A stretch of DNA of 64,000 nt from Pseudomonas sp. HS6 (GCF_023375815.1 NZ_CP067412.1:992001-1056000), one strand, 5' to 3'; shown: positions 8,735 through 17,121, numbered from the stretch's first letter. Numbers and translations: made by a program. The notes: generated by a model not told the origin, from the sequence alone.

Positions 8735-9322
8735 GTGAGAGTGACCAAGGCCAAGGCGCAGGCCAATCGAGAGCACATCGTTGAAACGGCCTCCGAGCTG
8801 TTCCGTGAGCGCGGCTTTGACGGCGTCGGTGTGGCGGATCTCATGGCGGCTGCCGGGTTCACCCATGGTGGCTTCTACAAGCATTTCGGTTCGAAGGCCG
8901 ACCTGATGGCCGAAGCCTCTGCCTGCAGTCTTGGCAAATCGTTGACAGGTGCCCAGGCGCTTGATGTTCCCGGTTTCATCAACGTCTATGTGAACAGAGA
9001 ACATCGCGACGGACGCGGCAGCGGTTGCACTATGGCCGCGTTGTGTGGCGACGCGGCGCGTCAGACGGACGATGTGAAAGCGACGTTTGCCGAAGGCATT
9101 GAACACACCCTGCAAACCCTCGGGGAAAAATATCCGACAGGGCCGGATGCCGCGGAGGGTGAGGGCAGAAAGAAAATGATCTACCTACTGTCGCGGGCCG
9201 TCGGCGCGATTATTTTGTCGCGCGCTTGCCCGGATGACTCCGCACTTGCTGATGAAATCCTTGAGGTGTGCCGGGCAGAAATGCTTGCTTCATTGCCGGT
9301 CGATGACGTGGAGCCGGTGTAG
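8735..9322 (+). CDS. TetR family transcriptional regulator
   Basis: A 195-residue repressor with an N-terminal TetR helix-turn-helix (ANREHIVETASELFRERGFD, then MAAAGFTHGGFYKHFGSK). The C-terminal ligand domain is alpha-helical and carries two Cys in SGCTMAALCGD, which could sense electrophiles (inference). The GTG start (MRVTKAKAQ) is preferred to an upstream TTG because ACGAGG lies at the usual distance. It is divergent from the ene-reductase/SDR run, the arrangement of NemR-type repressors. Confidence 0.9.
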   Translation: MRVTKAKAQANREHIVETASELFRERGFDGVGVADLMAAAGFTHGGFYKHFGSKADLMAEASACSLGKSLTGAQALDVPGFINVYVNREHRDGRGSGCTMAALCGDAARQTDDVKATFAEGIEHTLQTLGEKYPTGPDAAEGEGRKKMIYLLSRAVGAIILSRACPDDSALADEILEVCRAEMLASLPVDDVEPV

Positions 9323-9417
9323 AGAGGGCGCTCATTCAAAGCGTAGTTTCAGTGAAGTGCGATGTTGATGCTGGTAACAGAAAGTCAATTTGATTCCAAA
9401 ACTATGGATCACGAATG

Positions 9418-9498
9418 ACGGCTTTTGGCTGGTTGCGATCGTTCGGGAGCGGCTGGTTTCGGCCAGAAGCAGCCATTCATGAACGATGACGGCTCACG
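9418..9498. repeat. Dispersed palindromic intergenic repeat, copy 1
   Basis: Contains GGCTTTTGGCTGGTTGCGAT and, inverted, TTTCGGCCAGAAGCAGCCA. These are the two arms of a repeat family built on GTCCGCTTCTGGCCGAAAGC. This is the leftmost copy seen and marks the start of the accessory stretch. Confidence 0.65.
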
Positions 9499-9509
9499 TC
9501 TAGGTAATC

Positions 9510-10076
9510 TTAATTTTCCGCTACTGGCGCAAGCGTGAGCAGCGGCCACATCTTCATCCATTTTTTGGACTTGAAGCGGTCTTGAAAGATCGCTTTTTTT
9601 TCTGTGGCAAATCTGCCCGCTGGCCTGACAACCAACCCCAAAAGGTCATCAACTCCCAGCGGAGCAGCGATCTCGCATAAGCCTCCGCCTTGCAGTCTTG
9701 CAGCTACCGCCGTTGCGGTTTCAGGCCAGTAGCGCATTGCGTCGATACTACAAAGGTACGGTTCGTCACCGTTCTGTATATGCATTCGCGATTGGTTCTT
9801 TACAGACCAATTTGCGGACGGTTCTAAACCCTTAAGGATAGCCTCCAACGCTTCATCTTCCTCGGGGGTGTAGCATTCGGCATCGAACCAGATGACATCA
9901 ATGTCTGTTGAAAATGGAGACGAAACGCGCCCGTGCAAATGATCCCAAACCGCGTTCCGTACGAAACCCGCTCCTATCCAACAATCTGGCAATTTAAGCG
10001 AGTGAACAATTTTAAGTACTCGCCTACGAATGGGGTCATCTGAAATAATTGATTGGATTTTTGAAATATTGTCCAT
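9510..10076 (-). CDS. Nucleotidyltransferase family protein (DUF925)
   Basis: A 188-residue predicted nucleotidyltransferase-fold protein. The family hallmarks are WIGAGFVRNAVWDHLHG near residue 37 and STDIDVIWFD near 57, giving the two acidic residues expected to bind metal; a third segment, SIDAMRYWPETATAVAARL, follows. The substrate is unknown for the family. Base composition is noticeably more AT-rich than the flanking core genes, and the gene is bracketed by dispersed repeats, consistent with acquisition by transfer. Confidence 0.85.
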   Translation of the reverse strand: MDNISKIQSIISDDPIRRRVLKIVHSLKLPDCWIGAGFVRNAVWDHLHGRVSSPFSTDIDVIWFDAECYTPEEDEALEAILKGLEPSANWSVKNQSRMHIQNGDEPYLCSIDAMRYWPETATAVAARLQGGGLCEIAAPLGVDDLLGLVVRPAGRFATEKKAIFQDRFKSKKWMKMWPLLTLAPVAEN

Positions 10077-10217
10077 TCAAAACTCACGTTGGCCAACGTT
10101 AAAAAGTCAGTATGCCGTCGTTGCGGTGCCGTGGTACAAAACATTTAAGTAACTGCCGGTTTTGGGGCGGATGCGGGCGATGGCTAATGTCAGCTCCGGG
10201 TCGGATGCAGTCCTTCC

Positions 10218-10256
10218 GGACAGGCAGCAATCGGCCAGAAGCCGCCGCTCAATGAC
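10218..10256. repeat. Dispersed palindromic intergenic repeat, copy 2
   Basis: GGACAGGCAGCAATCGGCC, then AGAAGCCGCCGCTCAATG, in the inverted orientation relative to the copy near 17.3 kb. Apart from this the DNA between 10077 and 10353 shows nothing coding. Confidence 0.65.
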
Positions 10257-10353
10257 ATCTATCAACCCAGGGTGATTTAGTTGACGGTGATGTGACGCTC
10301 ATCCAAAACGCCCCAAACCTTCGGGCCTACACACTGCGTCTGATTGAATCAAG

Positions 10354-10560
10354 CTAGACCGCGCGTTGTGGGCTCAGATTTTTCTTGAACATTTCGATTT
10401 GGCTGCGTACCGCGCTTGGGACATCGCCCACACTTTTAACTACTGATTTGAGCTCAGTCGGAGTTACGTCAAATCTTTTGGCCCAAAACTTGAGCTCGAA
10501 CATGTCACCAACGTTGATTCTGATCTCGTCAATACCACCCGGGATGTTTTGCTGCTGCAT
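10354..10560 (-). CDS. DUF3606 domain protein (small)
   Basis: A 68-residue protein, MQQQNIPGGIDEIRINVGDM through FKKNLSPQRAV. The central part (FELKFWAKRFDVTPTELKSV, then VKSVGDVPSAVR) fits DUF3606, a small family with a conserved aromatic-Trp helix and a Val-Gly-x2 turn. Function is unknown. The frame stays open upstream to 11010, but that extension covers degenerate repeat copies and no conserved sequence, so the internal ATG is preferred. AT-rich. Confidence 0.7.
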   Translation of the reverse strand: MQQQNIPGGIDEIRINVGDMFELKFWAKRFDVTPTELKSVVKSVGDVPSAVRSQIEMFKKNLSPQRAV

Positions 10561-10747
10561 AGATTCGTCCGTGATCTGCTCGTTTTTTAACAGGATAGCC
10601 GAAACAAAGTAAATTTCGACGTCTTTGGAAATTATTCCCAAATGTGCTCTTGGTATTATCACACACGATTCGTGCCCATTTACCTCCAGCGGGCGCCAGG
10701 CGATGTCTAGGTGAAGACCAGATATTAGAGGGAGCAGTCGATCACAA

Positions 10748-10806
10748 ACGTCTACTTTTGGCTGGAAGCGGGCGTCCGTGCTCGAATGCTTTCGACCATT
10801 AACTGT
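10748..10806. repeat. Dispersed palindromic intergenic repeat, copy 3 (degenerate)
   Basis: ACGTCTACTTTTGGCTGGAA and, 30 bp on, GCTTTCGACCATTAACTG. It is a diverged copy of the family inside an otherwise featureless gap (10561-11128). Confidence 0.45.
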
Positions 10807-10908
10807 TACGCGAATCAGCCTTATGAGCATAGAGGGTATGTGATACGCGATAAAAACCCGCCAAGCGAGACGGGTTATAGATACCCTGTCGGTAAGTCCT
10901 CGCCGGCA

Positions 10909-11000
10909 AACGTCTGCTTTGGCCGGTAGCGGTGCGTGCGAACGTCCGCTATTGACCGAAAGCGGTCGGCGGCAATCGGCCAGAAGCTGCCGCTCACTGG
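10909..11000. repeat. Dispersed palindromic intergenic repeat, copy 4 (compound)
   Basis: Three units in a row: ACGTCTGCTTTGGCCGGTAG, ACGTCCGCTATTGACCGAAA and GGCAATCGGCCAGAAGCTGC. The middle and last units are in opposite orientation, so the single strand could fold. Confidence 0.65.
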
Positions 11001-11088
11001 CGCCTATCAAACCAGGCTCTATTCAAAGCAACTAAAAATTATTTCCATAAGCGTGCATCCAGTTTGGAGTCTCCTCCGTAAATCCGTC

Positions 11089-11106
11089 ACCCCTCATACG
11101 AGGGGT
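11089..11106 (+). promoter_or_regulatory. Hairpin just upstream of the fasciclin gene
   Basis: ACCCCTC-ATAC-GAGGGGT is a perfect 7-bp stem with a tetraloop, 23 bp before the ATG and just upstream of the ribosome binding site (AGGAGA). It could be a leader hairpin or an operator; the sequence does not decide which. Confidence 0.4.
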
Positions 11107-11128
11107 TGAATAATCCAGGAGACGAATC

Positions 11129-11689
11129 ATGCACACGCTCATCAAAAGCTTTGCGATTGCCTGTTTTACCCTTCTATGCATCAACACCGGACTTAGCTTT
11201 GCTGCGGATACAGTGATGGTTGGCGGCGCTGCCATGTATCCAAATAAGACCATCGTAGAGAACGCAGTAAACTCTAAAGACCATACGACGCTTGTTGCAG
11301 CGGTCAAAGCCGCCGGTCTGGTCGACACACTCAACAGCAAAGGACCGTTTACCGTCTTTGCCCCAACCAACGAAGCATTCGCCAAGTTACCCGCTGGAAC
11401 AGTCGACACGCTGGTCAAACCGGAGCACAAAGCCGATCTGACCAAAATCCTCACTTACCATGTGGTGCCCGGTACTCATACTGCCAAGCAATTGATGGAT
11501 GACGCCAAAATGCATGGTGGCAAGGTCATGCTGACGACCGTTCAAGGTGAGGCCCTGACGGTCTGGTTGCACGATGGCAAATTGTGGGTGGAGGATGCAA
11601 AAGGCGGTAAAGCAGCCATTACCATCGCGGACGTCATGCAGGCTAATGGTGTTATACACGTCGTCGATACGGTTCTGATGCCGAAGTAG
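11129..11689 (+). CDS. Secreted fasciclin (FAS1) domain protein
   Basis: A 186-residue exported protein with a signal peptide (FAIACFTLLCINTGLSFA, cleavage near SFA-AD) and one FAS1 domain. The conserved blocks are FTVFAPTNEAFAKLPAGTVD near residue 75 and LTYHVVPGTHTAKQL near 110. The closing motif is NGVIHVVDTVLMPK. Single-domain FAS1 proteins are extracytoplasmic adhesins or stress-related proteins. An AGGAGA site precedes the ATG, and no operon partner is evident. Confidence 0.92.
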   Translation: MHTLIKSFAIACFTLLCINTGLSFAADTVMVGGAAMYPNKTIVENAVNSKDHTTLVAAVKAAGLVDTLNSKGPFTVFAPTNEAFAKLPAGTVDTLVKPEHKADLTKILTYHVVPGTHTAKQLMDDAKMHGGKVMLTTVQGEALTVWLHDGKLWVEDAKGGKAAITIADVMQANGVIHVVDTVLMPK

Positions 11690-11800
11690 ATGATGTGAAC
11701 TCGCGGCCCATAGAGAGCAGTTTCGTTTTCTGGTGAAGGACACTGGTCTTGCTCAGCTATCCTACGGTGAGCAGGATCAGGAGTCTTCGGGGGGAAGGTT

Positions 11801-11998
11801 ATGCGGGTTATTTCAACTGCCGGAATCGTCTACAACACCCAGATACTGTGTATCTTCTGCGCACTGGGTTTGATGATCATGTGGGGGCTAAAATTTGACG
11901 TGAAGTACGGGCTCTGCGCATTGGCACTTGTACTCGTCGTCACTATTGTCAGTATGTTCGGAAGGTATCTGGAACAGCGTGAAAAGCCCCTGAAGTAG
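11801..11998 (+). CDS. Small membrane protein (65 aa)
   Basis: Two hydrophobic segments (ILCIFCALGLMIMWGL and LCALALVLVVTIVSMFGRYL) with a short charged tail (EQREKPLK). The ATG is preceded by GGGGGGAAGG, a strong purine-rich ribosome site. No family is recognised. It could be an inner-membrane stress peptide, but there is no direct evidence. Confidence 0.6.
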   Translation: MRVISTAGIVYNTQILCIFCALGLMIMWGLKFDVKYGLCALALVLVVTIVSMFGRYLEQREKPLK

Positions 11999-12338
11999 AT
12001 CTCGGGCTGCTTCGCGGTCGTTGCGGCCGCCTCCAGTAAATCGTCCCTAGGCCGATTTCAGCCGTACGACTGGCACTAATGTACTGCGCCACGACATGGG
12101 CGCCCATCACATATGAGTTCCACCTCAATTCAGCAGTCGATTGGCAGTATCCAGCGATCCGCACTTTCGACTGCCAATTTGATTTCAGTGCCCCGACTTT
12201 TGCTGAGCTAAACTTTTTTCGACTTAGAGATCCAGACGTTGATATCAGGATTTTCGATTGAGGGAAAACCCGCATTGCTGCTGGTATATCAGCCTTCTAG
12301 TATTGCAACGGTATTCGCTCAGCACGACGGAGTAAGCC
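11999..12338. other. Intergenic stretch with no supported gene
   Basis: This 340-bp stretch holds only short unsupported reading frames. The last 60 bases are AT-rich (GATTTTCGATTGAGGGAAAA region) and probably carry the hchA promoter, but no clear -35/-10 pair stands out. Confidence 0.4.
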
Positions 12339-13217
12339 ATGACCAATACAAACGCCGAAGACAAGCGCCCAAACCAGGACCCAGCTGAGGATAATGCGTT
12401 TTTCCCTTCGCCCTATTCGCTTAGCCAGTTCACTTCTCCAAAATCCGATCTCAGCGGTGCTGACTACCCCAGTCCCTATAAGGGCGGACGCTGGAAGGTG
12501 CTGGTGATTGGAGCGGATGAGCGGTACCTCTTGACCGATAACGGTACGATGTTCTCGACAGGCAACCATCCCGTGGAAACCCTGCTGCCCATGTACCACC
12601 TGGAAAAAGCAGGGTTCACGTTCGACATCGCGACTTTGTCGGGTAATCCGGTCAAGTTCGAATTCTGGGCGATGCCCTCCGAAGATGCGGAAGTGAAGGG
12701 GTTTTATGCCAGGTACCGTGATCAGTTCAAGCAACCTATGAAACTGGCTGAGGTGATCGACAAAGCACTCGGCAATGATTCCGACTATATCGGTGTTTTC
12801 ATCCCCGGAGGTCACGGCGCACTGATTGGTTTGCCGCAGAGTGCGGATGTGAAAAAGGTGCTTGAGTGGGCGGCCGGGAACAACAAGTTCGTGATCTCGT
12901 TGTGCCACGGACCGGCGGCGTTGCTGGCCGCGGGAATGGGTGAAAACAACGACTCCTTCATCTTCAAGGGCTACAAGATCTGTGCGTTCCCTGACGACCT
13001 GGATGCCAAGACTCCCGACATCGGCTACATGCCGGGTCACCTGACGTGGAAGTTCGGTGAGCAACTTACGGCACTGGGCTTTGAGATCATCAACAAAGAT
13101 ATCTCCGGTGCAGTCCATCAGGATCGCAAGATGCTGACGGGCGATAGCCCATTGGCGGGTAACGCACTTGGCAAGCTGGCGGCGGCCGCACTGTTGAAAG
13201 AGGCCGCTGGACAGTGA
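12339..13217 (+). CDS. hchA: Glutathione-independent glyoxalase III / chaperone Hsp31
   Basis: A 292-residue DJ-1/PfpI superfamily protein of the HchA subgroup. It converts methylglyoxal to D-lactate without glutathione and has been described as a protein deglycase/holdase. The nucleophile elbow is [17 protein letters not shown] (Cys near 188, followed by His), and the supporting Glu lies in [30 protein letters not shown] and the metal-site region [15 protein letters not shown] at the N-terminus are typical of HchA. Its stop overlaps the GTG of a LuxR-type regulator by 4 bp, so the regulator is made with it and probably controls it. Confidence 0.94.
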   Translation: MTNTNAEDKRPNQDPAEDNAFFPSPYSLSQFTSPKSDLSGADYPSPYKGGRWKVLVIGADERYLLTDNGTMFSTGNHPVETLLPMYHLEKAGFTFDIATLSGNPVKFEFWAMPSEDAEVKGFYARYRDQFKQPMKLAEVIDKALGNDSDYIGVFIPGGHGALIGLPQSADVKKVLEWAAGNNKFVISLCHGPAALLAAGMGENNDSFIFKGYKICAFPDDLDAKTPDIGYMPGHLTWKFGEQLTALGFEIINKDISGAVHQDRKMLTGDSPLAGNALGKLAAAALLKEAAGQ

Positions 13218-13933
13218 CTCCCGGTTTGGCCGAGGCAGCCCTGCGAATCATCCTGGAAATAGAGCGCGCATCGGCGCTCTCATCGATCCAGAAGGCCGTC
13301 CGGTTCTTTACCAAACCTTTGGGCTACGACCGTTTCGTCCTGTTTTCCGCCTCATCCGCACGGGACGACGTGGTCGAGCGCGTCTATTGGGTCGAAGGGG
13401 ACTGGTTTGGCAATGGCCAGGGTGTCGATGCCGAAACCTACGTTCGGCATTGCCCGGTCACCCGTCACATCCTTGAGGCTCGCGACCCCTTCTTCTGGAC
13501 GAAAACCCGATGTGAAAGCGGGGGGAGTTATCGTGTCGTTCGCCGTCCGGTCGGTGAAGGCCCGCACGGCTTGCAGGTACCCGTTTTTGGCCCTTTGGGG
13601 CTGGAGGGCGCCATGAGCCTGGGCGGGGAGCAGGTAGACACCAGTCCTGAAGTTCGCCTGTTGTTGGGGCTCGTTGCCACAGCGGCTTTTTTTTCCGCTC
13701 GCCGTTTGCTGGAAGTGCCAAGCGAAGACGTGGTCCGGCAGCTCTCAGGCCGAGAACGCGAAGTGTTGGCCTGGACGGCTGCGGGACGACGTCAGGCCGA
13801 TATAGCCGCAGCGCTCGGGTTGTCGGAGAGAACCATAGAAAACCATTTGCGCGCGGCTCGGCGTCGCCTTGGCGTGGCGACGACAGCTCAAGCAATCAAA
13901 ATCGCCATTCTCAAGGGTGACCTTGGCGACTGA
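13214..13933 (+). CDS. LuxR-type regulator (solo) with autoinducer-binding-like domain
   Basis: A 239-residue protein with an N-terminal autoinducer-binding-like domain (about 15-160) and a C-terminal LuxR HTH ([20 protein letters not shown], then [16 protein letters not shown]). The GTG start overlaps the hchA stop. Of the TraR ligand positions, Pro71 and Trp85 appear kept (P81, W95). Trp57, Tyr61 and Asp70 appear replaced (N67, V71, C80), so a canonical acyl-homoserine lactone is unlikely. No luxI-like synthase is in the window. It probably senses an aldehyde or other cue and autoregulates hchA (inference). Confidence 0.9.
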   Translation: MTPGLAEAALRIILEIERASALSSIQKAVRFFTKPLGYDRFVLFSASSARDDVVERVYWVEGDWFGNGQGVDAETYVRHCPVTRHILEARDPFFWTKTRCESGGSYRVVRRPVGEGPHGLQVPVFGPLGLEGAMSLGGEQVDTSPEVRLLLGLVATAAFFSARRLLEVPSEDVVRQLSGREREVLAWTAAGRRQADIAAALGLSERTIENHLRAARRRLGVATTAQAIKIAILKGDLGD

Positions 13934-14033
13934 GGAGTTTGGTAAGACTGAAAAATAGAAACAGCCGCGATAATCGACTTTGAGCAGACTGTGGTCGTAA
14001 TGCTGGTTTTTTGGCTTATGAGGATTGTTCACG

Positions 14034-14069
14034 AGTGTCTGCTTTTGGCCGAAAGCTGGTAGACAGCCA
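14034..14069. repeat. Dispersed palindromic intergenic repeat, copy 5
   Basis: GTGTCTGCTTTTGGCCGAAA, then GCTGGTAGACAGCC, the leftmost element in the 560-bp gene-free stretch 13934-14493. The rest of that stretch holds the tRNA remnant, its terminator and copy 6. Confidence 0.6.
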
Positions 14070-14186
14070 CATCTCCCTGCTTGTCGAGGTCGAACAAGCG
14101 ATGTCGGAAGGGTAGGGGTGCGGAAATGACCGAAAAGATGCGGAAACGATCCAGAGAGGGAGGAACATAATTTCTAAATACCAGAA

Positions 14187-14220
14187 ACGACAAAGCCCCG
14201 AAAAATCAGGGCTTTGTCGT
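14187..14220 (-). terminator. Rho-independent terminator of the tRNA-Ser remnant
   Basis: ACGACAAAGCCC and GGGCTTTGTCGT form a perfect 12-bp stem around CGAAAAATCA. It lies immediately 3-prime of the tRNA remnant on the minus strand, the position of a native tRNA terminator. Confidence 0.75.
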
Positions 14221-14228
14221 ATCAAATA

Positions 14229-14287
14229 TGGCGGAGGCGATGGGATTCGAACTCATGGACCTGTTACAGTCGACGGTTTTCAAGTCC
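14229..14287 (-). pseudogene. tRNA-Ser(UGA) 3-prime remnant (likely attachment-site scar)
   Basis: On the minus strand GGACTTGAAAACCGTCGACT reproduces the anticodon loop (TGA) and its 3-prime arm. GAGTTCGAATCCCATC is a slightly degenerate T-arm, and GCCTCCGCCA closes the acceptor end with CCA. The 5-prime half of the tRNA is missing; upstream sequence is AT-rich and unrelated. Such 3-prime pieces are what site-specific integration into a tRNA gene leaves at the distal element end. Confidence 0.85.
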
Positions 14288-14361
14288 ATGAAAAAAACAA
14301 GCAATTTCAATGAGTTATGGCAAAAAATATTCCGCTTTGATTGTGTGTAATTGTCACTCGG

Positions 14362-14424
14362 TACGGCCGCTAACGGCCAGAAGCGGACGTTCACAAGCGA
14401 CCGCTACCGACCCATAGCGGACTC
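14362..14424. repeat. Dispersed palindromic intergenic repeat, copy 6
   Basis: ACGGCCGCTAACGGCCAGAA, GCGGACGTTCAC, then CGACCGCTACCGACCCATAG: both arms of the family with a short loop. Confidence 0.6.
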
Positions 14425-14493
14425 TGACCAGCATTTGGTTAAGGGGGGCTTTAGCCCGTCCCATTGAGCGAAGTGAACGATTTGAACCCGTTG

Positions 14494-14952
14494 TTATGCA
14501 TGTTTTACTAGCCGTTTTTTTAAATGATACAGGTTAGTCCCGATTGGGCGATCCTCAAGAACACCATAAATCTCATATCCATGCCGTTCATAGAATTTTT
14601 TAGCATCAACGGTTTTTAAGAATGCAACTACTGCCCCATTGTTGGCACCAATCGCTTCTGCTTTTTCCAAAAGCATAGATCCTACTTTTTTACCGCGATG
14701 AGATTCCTTAACCCAAAAGGTGTCAATTTCTAAGCCATCCCAGTAACAATTACAGCTTATTGCACCGATGTACTCGCCTACTTCATCGTGTGCAACCACC
14801 ATAAATATTTTATCTTCCGATTCTGGTGGCAGATTTGGATATTGAATTCGAAGATACTCTGAAAATCTATTATTCAGAACTCCTTTATCCTTTTCTGTTG
14901 GAGAATCCAGTATATCAATCTTAATTTCCACTTTATTGCTCCTTAAATTCAA
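14494..14952 (-). CDS. GNAT family N-acetyltransferase
   Basis: A 152-residue acetyltransferase. The acetyl-CoA binding motif A is WVKESHRGKKVGSMLLEKAE (the R-G-K-K-V-G loop) near residue 85, followed by the C-terminal strand segment FLKTVDAKKFYERHGYEIYG. The substrate cannot be predicted. Its AT content is far higher than that of core neighbours, and the gene lies between a tRNA-Ser remnant and an integrase, so it is probably horizontally acquired cargo. Confidence 0.88.
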   Translation of the reverse strand: MNLRSNKVEIKIDILDSPTEKDKGVLNNRFSEYLRIQYPNLPPESEDKIFMVVAHDEVGEYIGAISCNCYWDGLEIDTFWVKESHRGKKVGSMLLEKAEAIGANNGAVVAFLKTVDAKKFYERHGYEIYGVLEDRPIGTNLYHLKKRLVKHA

Positions 14953-15104
14953 CTTTTAGATGCCGAACGGCTTTTGGCATAACATCCGATGTTCATGCGT
15001 AATCCCTTGAGAAATCAAAAAATCGACGTTGTAAACGCGACATCAAGAAGGGGGGGGGAAGCGACATATTACTTTGCACATTACTGACGTATTAGCTGCG
15101 TGTC

Positions 15105-15140
15105 CATGGTCTGCTTCTGGCCGAATAGCGACAATAGTAC
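15105..15140. repeat. Dispersed palindromic intergenic repeat, copy 7
   Basis: TGGTCTGCTTCTGGCCGAAT, then AGCGACAATAGTACCG, upstream of the integrase. A run of nine G residues ends just before this, near 15057. Confidence 0.55.
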
Positions 15141-15188
15141 CGATCGACTGATCCACCCTAACCCTCCACCATCGTGGAGGACACCACC

Positions 15189-15809
15189 ATGACCACCATT
15201 GCTAAATATCGGCATCAACCATGGAATAAGGGAAAGCTTGTGGGGCAGAAAGCTCCGCTCCGAGTTAGGGATATCTGGGCGATCCGAGTGAGGCTTCAGC
15301 TTGCTGAGAAGACGAGGGATTTGGCGCTGTTCAATTTGGCTATCGACAGCAAGCTGCGCGCCTGTGACTTAACCAAGCTGCGAGTACGAGACATAGCTCA
15401 TGGGGAGCACGTGTCATCACGCGCTATCGTGATGCAGCAGAAAACCCGTCATCCCGTGCAATTTGAAATTACTGAACAAACTCGAACGGTTCTGGAGGTT
15501 TGGATGCATCAGGCGTGCCTTCGCAGCGAGGACTTCCTGTTTACCAGTCGACTGCGCGGATCAGAGCATCTATCTACCAGGCAATATGCTCGGATAGTCA
15601 AAGCTTGGGTGACGACTATTGGCCTTGACCCAACCATGTACGGTACTCACTCGCTGAGGCGAACCAAGGTCACTCTGATTTATCGCAGGACGAGGAATCT
15701 TAGAGCTATTCAGCTCTTGCTTGGTCATACGAAGCTTGAAAGCACCGTCAGATACCTGGGAATCGAAGTCGATGACGCTTTGGAAATGGCAGAACAGACC
15801 GAGGTTTGA
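15189..15809 (+). CDS. Tyrosine recombinase/integrase (short form)
   Basis: A 206-residue tyrosine recombinase consisting almost wholly of the catalytic domain. Catalytic residues visible are Arg in DSKLRACDLTKLRVRDI, His-x2-Arg in THSLRRTKVTLIY, a following His in LLLGHTKLEST and the nucleophile Tyr in VRYLGIEVDDAL. Full integrases are about 350-400 residues, so the N-terminal arm- and core-binding domains are missing. The ATG is chosen over an in-frame upstream GTG because GTGGAGGA sits right before it. It lies between two tRNA-Ser remnants and may be the last active relic of the element that made them (inference). Confidence 0.88.
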   Translation: MTTIAKYRHQPWNKGKLVGQKAPLRVRDIWAIRVRLQLAEKTRDLALFNLAIDSKLRACDLTKLRVRDIAHGEHVSSRAIVMQQKTRHPVQFEITEQTRTVLEVWMHQACLRSEDFLFTSRLRGSEHLSTRQYARIVKAWVTTIGLDPTMYGTHSLRRTKVTLIYRRTRNLRAIQLLLGHTKLESTVRYLGIEVDDALEMAEQTEV

Positions 15810-15862
15810 CCACCATCGCGACGGTTGATTCTAGACCGTCGCTACCCGACTATAGCTGTCAT

Positions 15863-16180
15863 TTACTTTCGGTGGGCAAGTCTGCGTGCTTTGTGGCGAA
15901 GAGATTGAGGGATGGCTTTATTTTCGGCGCAAAAAGCCAACGTTTCAGTAAGTTCGAAATCCAAAGGAAAGCCATGTTCTAGCCATTGAAGCGCTAATCC
16001 CGCCCAGTACTCGGAATGTGAAACCAATGCCGTGAGCACTAATGGTTGCAGGGATATCTCGGCAGGCAGCGTGTACTTTTTCTGCAAGATTCTTACCGCG
16101 TCAGGCAATTCGATTGCCGCTGCTTCGAAAGGCTTTTCAAGCAGTGGCAATAACCAAACATAGCTGAATTCGTCGCTCAT
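15863..16180 (-). CDS. Hypothetical protein (105 aa)
   Basis: Begins MSDEFSYVWLLPLLEKPFEA and ends HKARRLAHRK. It is predicted mostly alpha-helical, with Trp/Leu-rich segments (SEYWAGLALQWLEHGFPLDF) that look like short helical repeats. No known family is recognised. The frame is open upstream to 16300, but AAGGGA lies just upstream of the chosen second ATG, and the upstream extension crosses a dispersed repeat. Accessory-region orphan; function not assigned. Confidence 0.6.
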   Translation of the reverse strand: MSDEFSYVWLLPLLEKPFEAAAIELPDAVRILQKKYTLPAEISLQPLVLTALVSHSEYWAGLALQWLEHGFPLDFELTETLAFCAENKAIPQSLRHKARRLAHRK

Positions 16181-16249
16181 CATTTCCCTTCGACTGATAA
16201 TGGTGATGGAGTTGCTCTTGGGATCTGGAGCAGCCATTCGACCTAAGAT

Positions 16250-16301
16250 GACTCCTTCTGGCCGATTGTAGCGTGTCACGATGGGCCGCAATCGACCCAA
16301 T
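16250..16301. repeat. Dispersed palindromic intergenic repeat, copy 8
   Basis: CTCCTTCTGGCCGATTGTAG, CGTGTCACGATGGGCC, then GCAATCGACCCAATACC. The first and last blocks are imperfectly inverted. Confidence 0.6.
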
Positions 16302-16386
16302 ACCGCCGGTGAAGCACCCTTAAGGATTGAGCATCACTTGGGCCCTCGACGTTGTCTAGGAAAGCAAGGTCCGATTTAGCGCACCT

Positions 16387-17121
16387 TCACATGCTCTCAG
16401 TTTTCCAGATTCGGAACTGCTGCAAATGTCCTTTTGAGAAGCTCGCAGAAATACTCACAATTACATCCATGTAATCCTGGTGCTGCCCCTGTTTCAACAT
16501 GGTCGAAACTTCGGGTGGCAGCCGAGCTAACTCATCTGGTGAAAGCTTACGGATACTCTCAAAGGTAACTGTGGCCCAGTTACTGGTCCATATTATCGGA
16601 CGGTTGACGACTCGCTTGAACTCACTGAACGTCATGTCAAGGTGAACCGCCCCAATGACCAATGATGGAGGGGATTTGTCCGCTGGCCAGAGCGCGCAGG
16701 GGCCTCTTACCTCATCGCGGGAGACCCAAAAACCTCCCAGCGAGTTCTCTGGCCCATCCATTTCACCGGCGAGGAACGCGGCGAACCCCTCCGGTGTGCG
16801 GTAACAAATCGAGGCCATGAATTCACCGGCTTCGCCAGTCTTCCTTATCTTGACCGGTGCAACGATCGCAGCGATGTCGGCGAGGGTTCCTGAGCCAAGG
16901 GCGAAGTTGGAGAAGCGAGTGAACTGTTCGCCGGAGTTTTGCGCGAAGCACAACGTCGTCATTGCCATCGCCACGCAGAAGACTATCCGCCTGAAGATAT
17001 AAAATGGTGCAGAACGCTCTTGCTGGGCTTGCTGGATAACTTTCCGGGACGAGTTCGCTGCTCTGCTCTGGAATGTGGTTTTTACGAAGGAAGTGAGGGA
17101 TGAAATGCGGCTATGTACCAT
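16387..17121 (-). CDS. Hypothetical exported protein
   Basis: About 244 residues from MVHSRISSLTSF. A hydrophobic segment (FYIFRRIVFCVAMAMTTLCF) ending FAQ-NS looks like a signal peptide, which might instead start at a later Met. The mature part (GEQFTRFSNFALGSGTLADI onward; FESIRKLSPDELARLPPEVS near the C-terminus) matches no family I recognise. The frame extends to 17334, but that part contains repeat copy 9, so it is not counted. Start uncertain; function unknown. Confidence 0.55.
   Translation of the reverse strand: MVHSRISSLTSFVKTTFQSRAANSSRKVIQQAQQERSAPFYIFRRIVFCVAMAMTTLCFAQNSGEQFTRFSNFALGSGTLADIAAIVAPVKIRKTGEAGEFMASICYRTPEGFAAFLAGEMDGPENSLGGFWVSRDEVRGPCALWPADKSPPSLVIGAVHLDMTFSEFKRVVNRPIIWTSNWATVTFESIRKLSPDELARLPPEVSTMLKQGQHQDYMDVIVSISASFSKGHLQQFRIWKTESM

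Noticed and set aside
10561..11010. Upstream extension of the DUF3606 gene
   Set aside because: It crosses repeat copies 3 and 4 and shows no conserved protein segment; the internal ATG gives a full DUF3606 domain.
12079..12261. 60-codon plus-strand frame and an overlapping minus-strand frame with a weak recombinase-like HTH feel
   Set aside because: Neither has a ribosome site, conserved motif or consistent composition. The resemblance of ISASRTAEIGLGTIYW to an invertase C-terminus is too weak.
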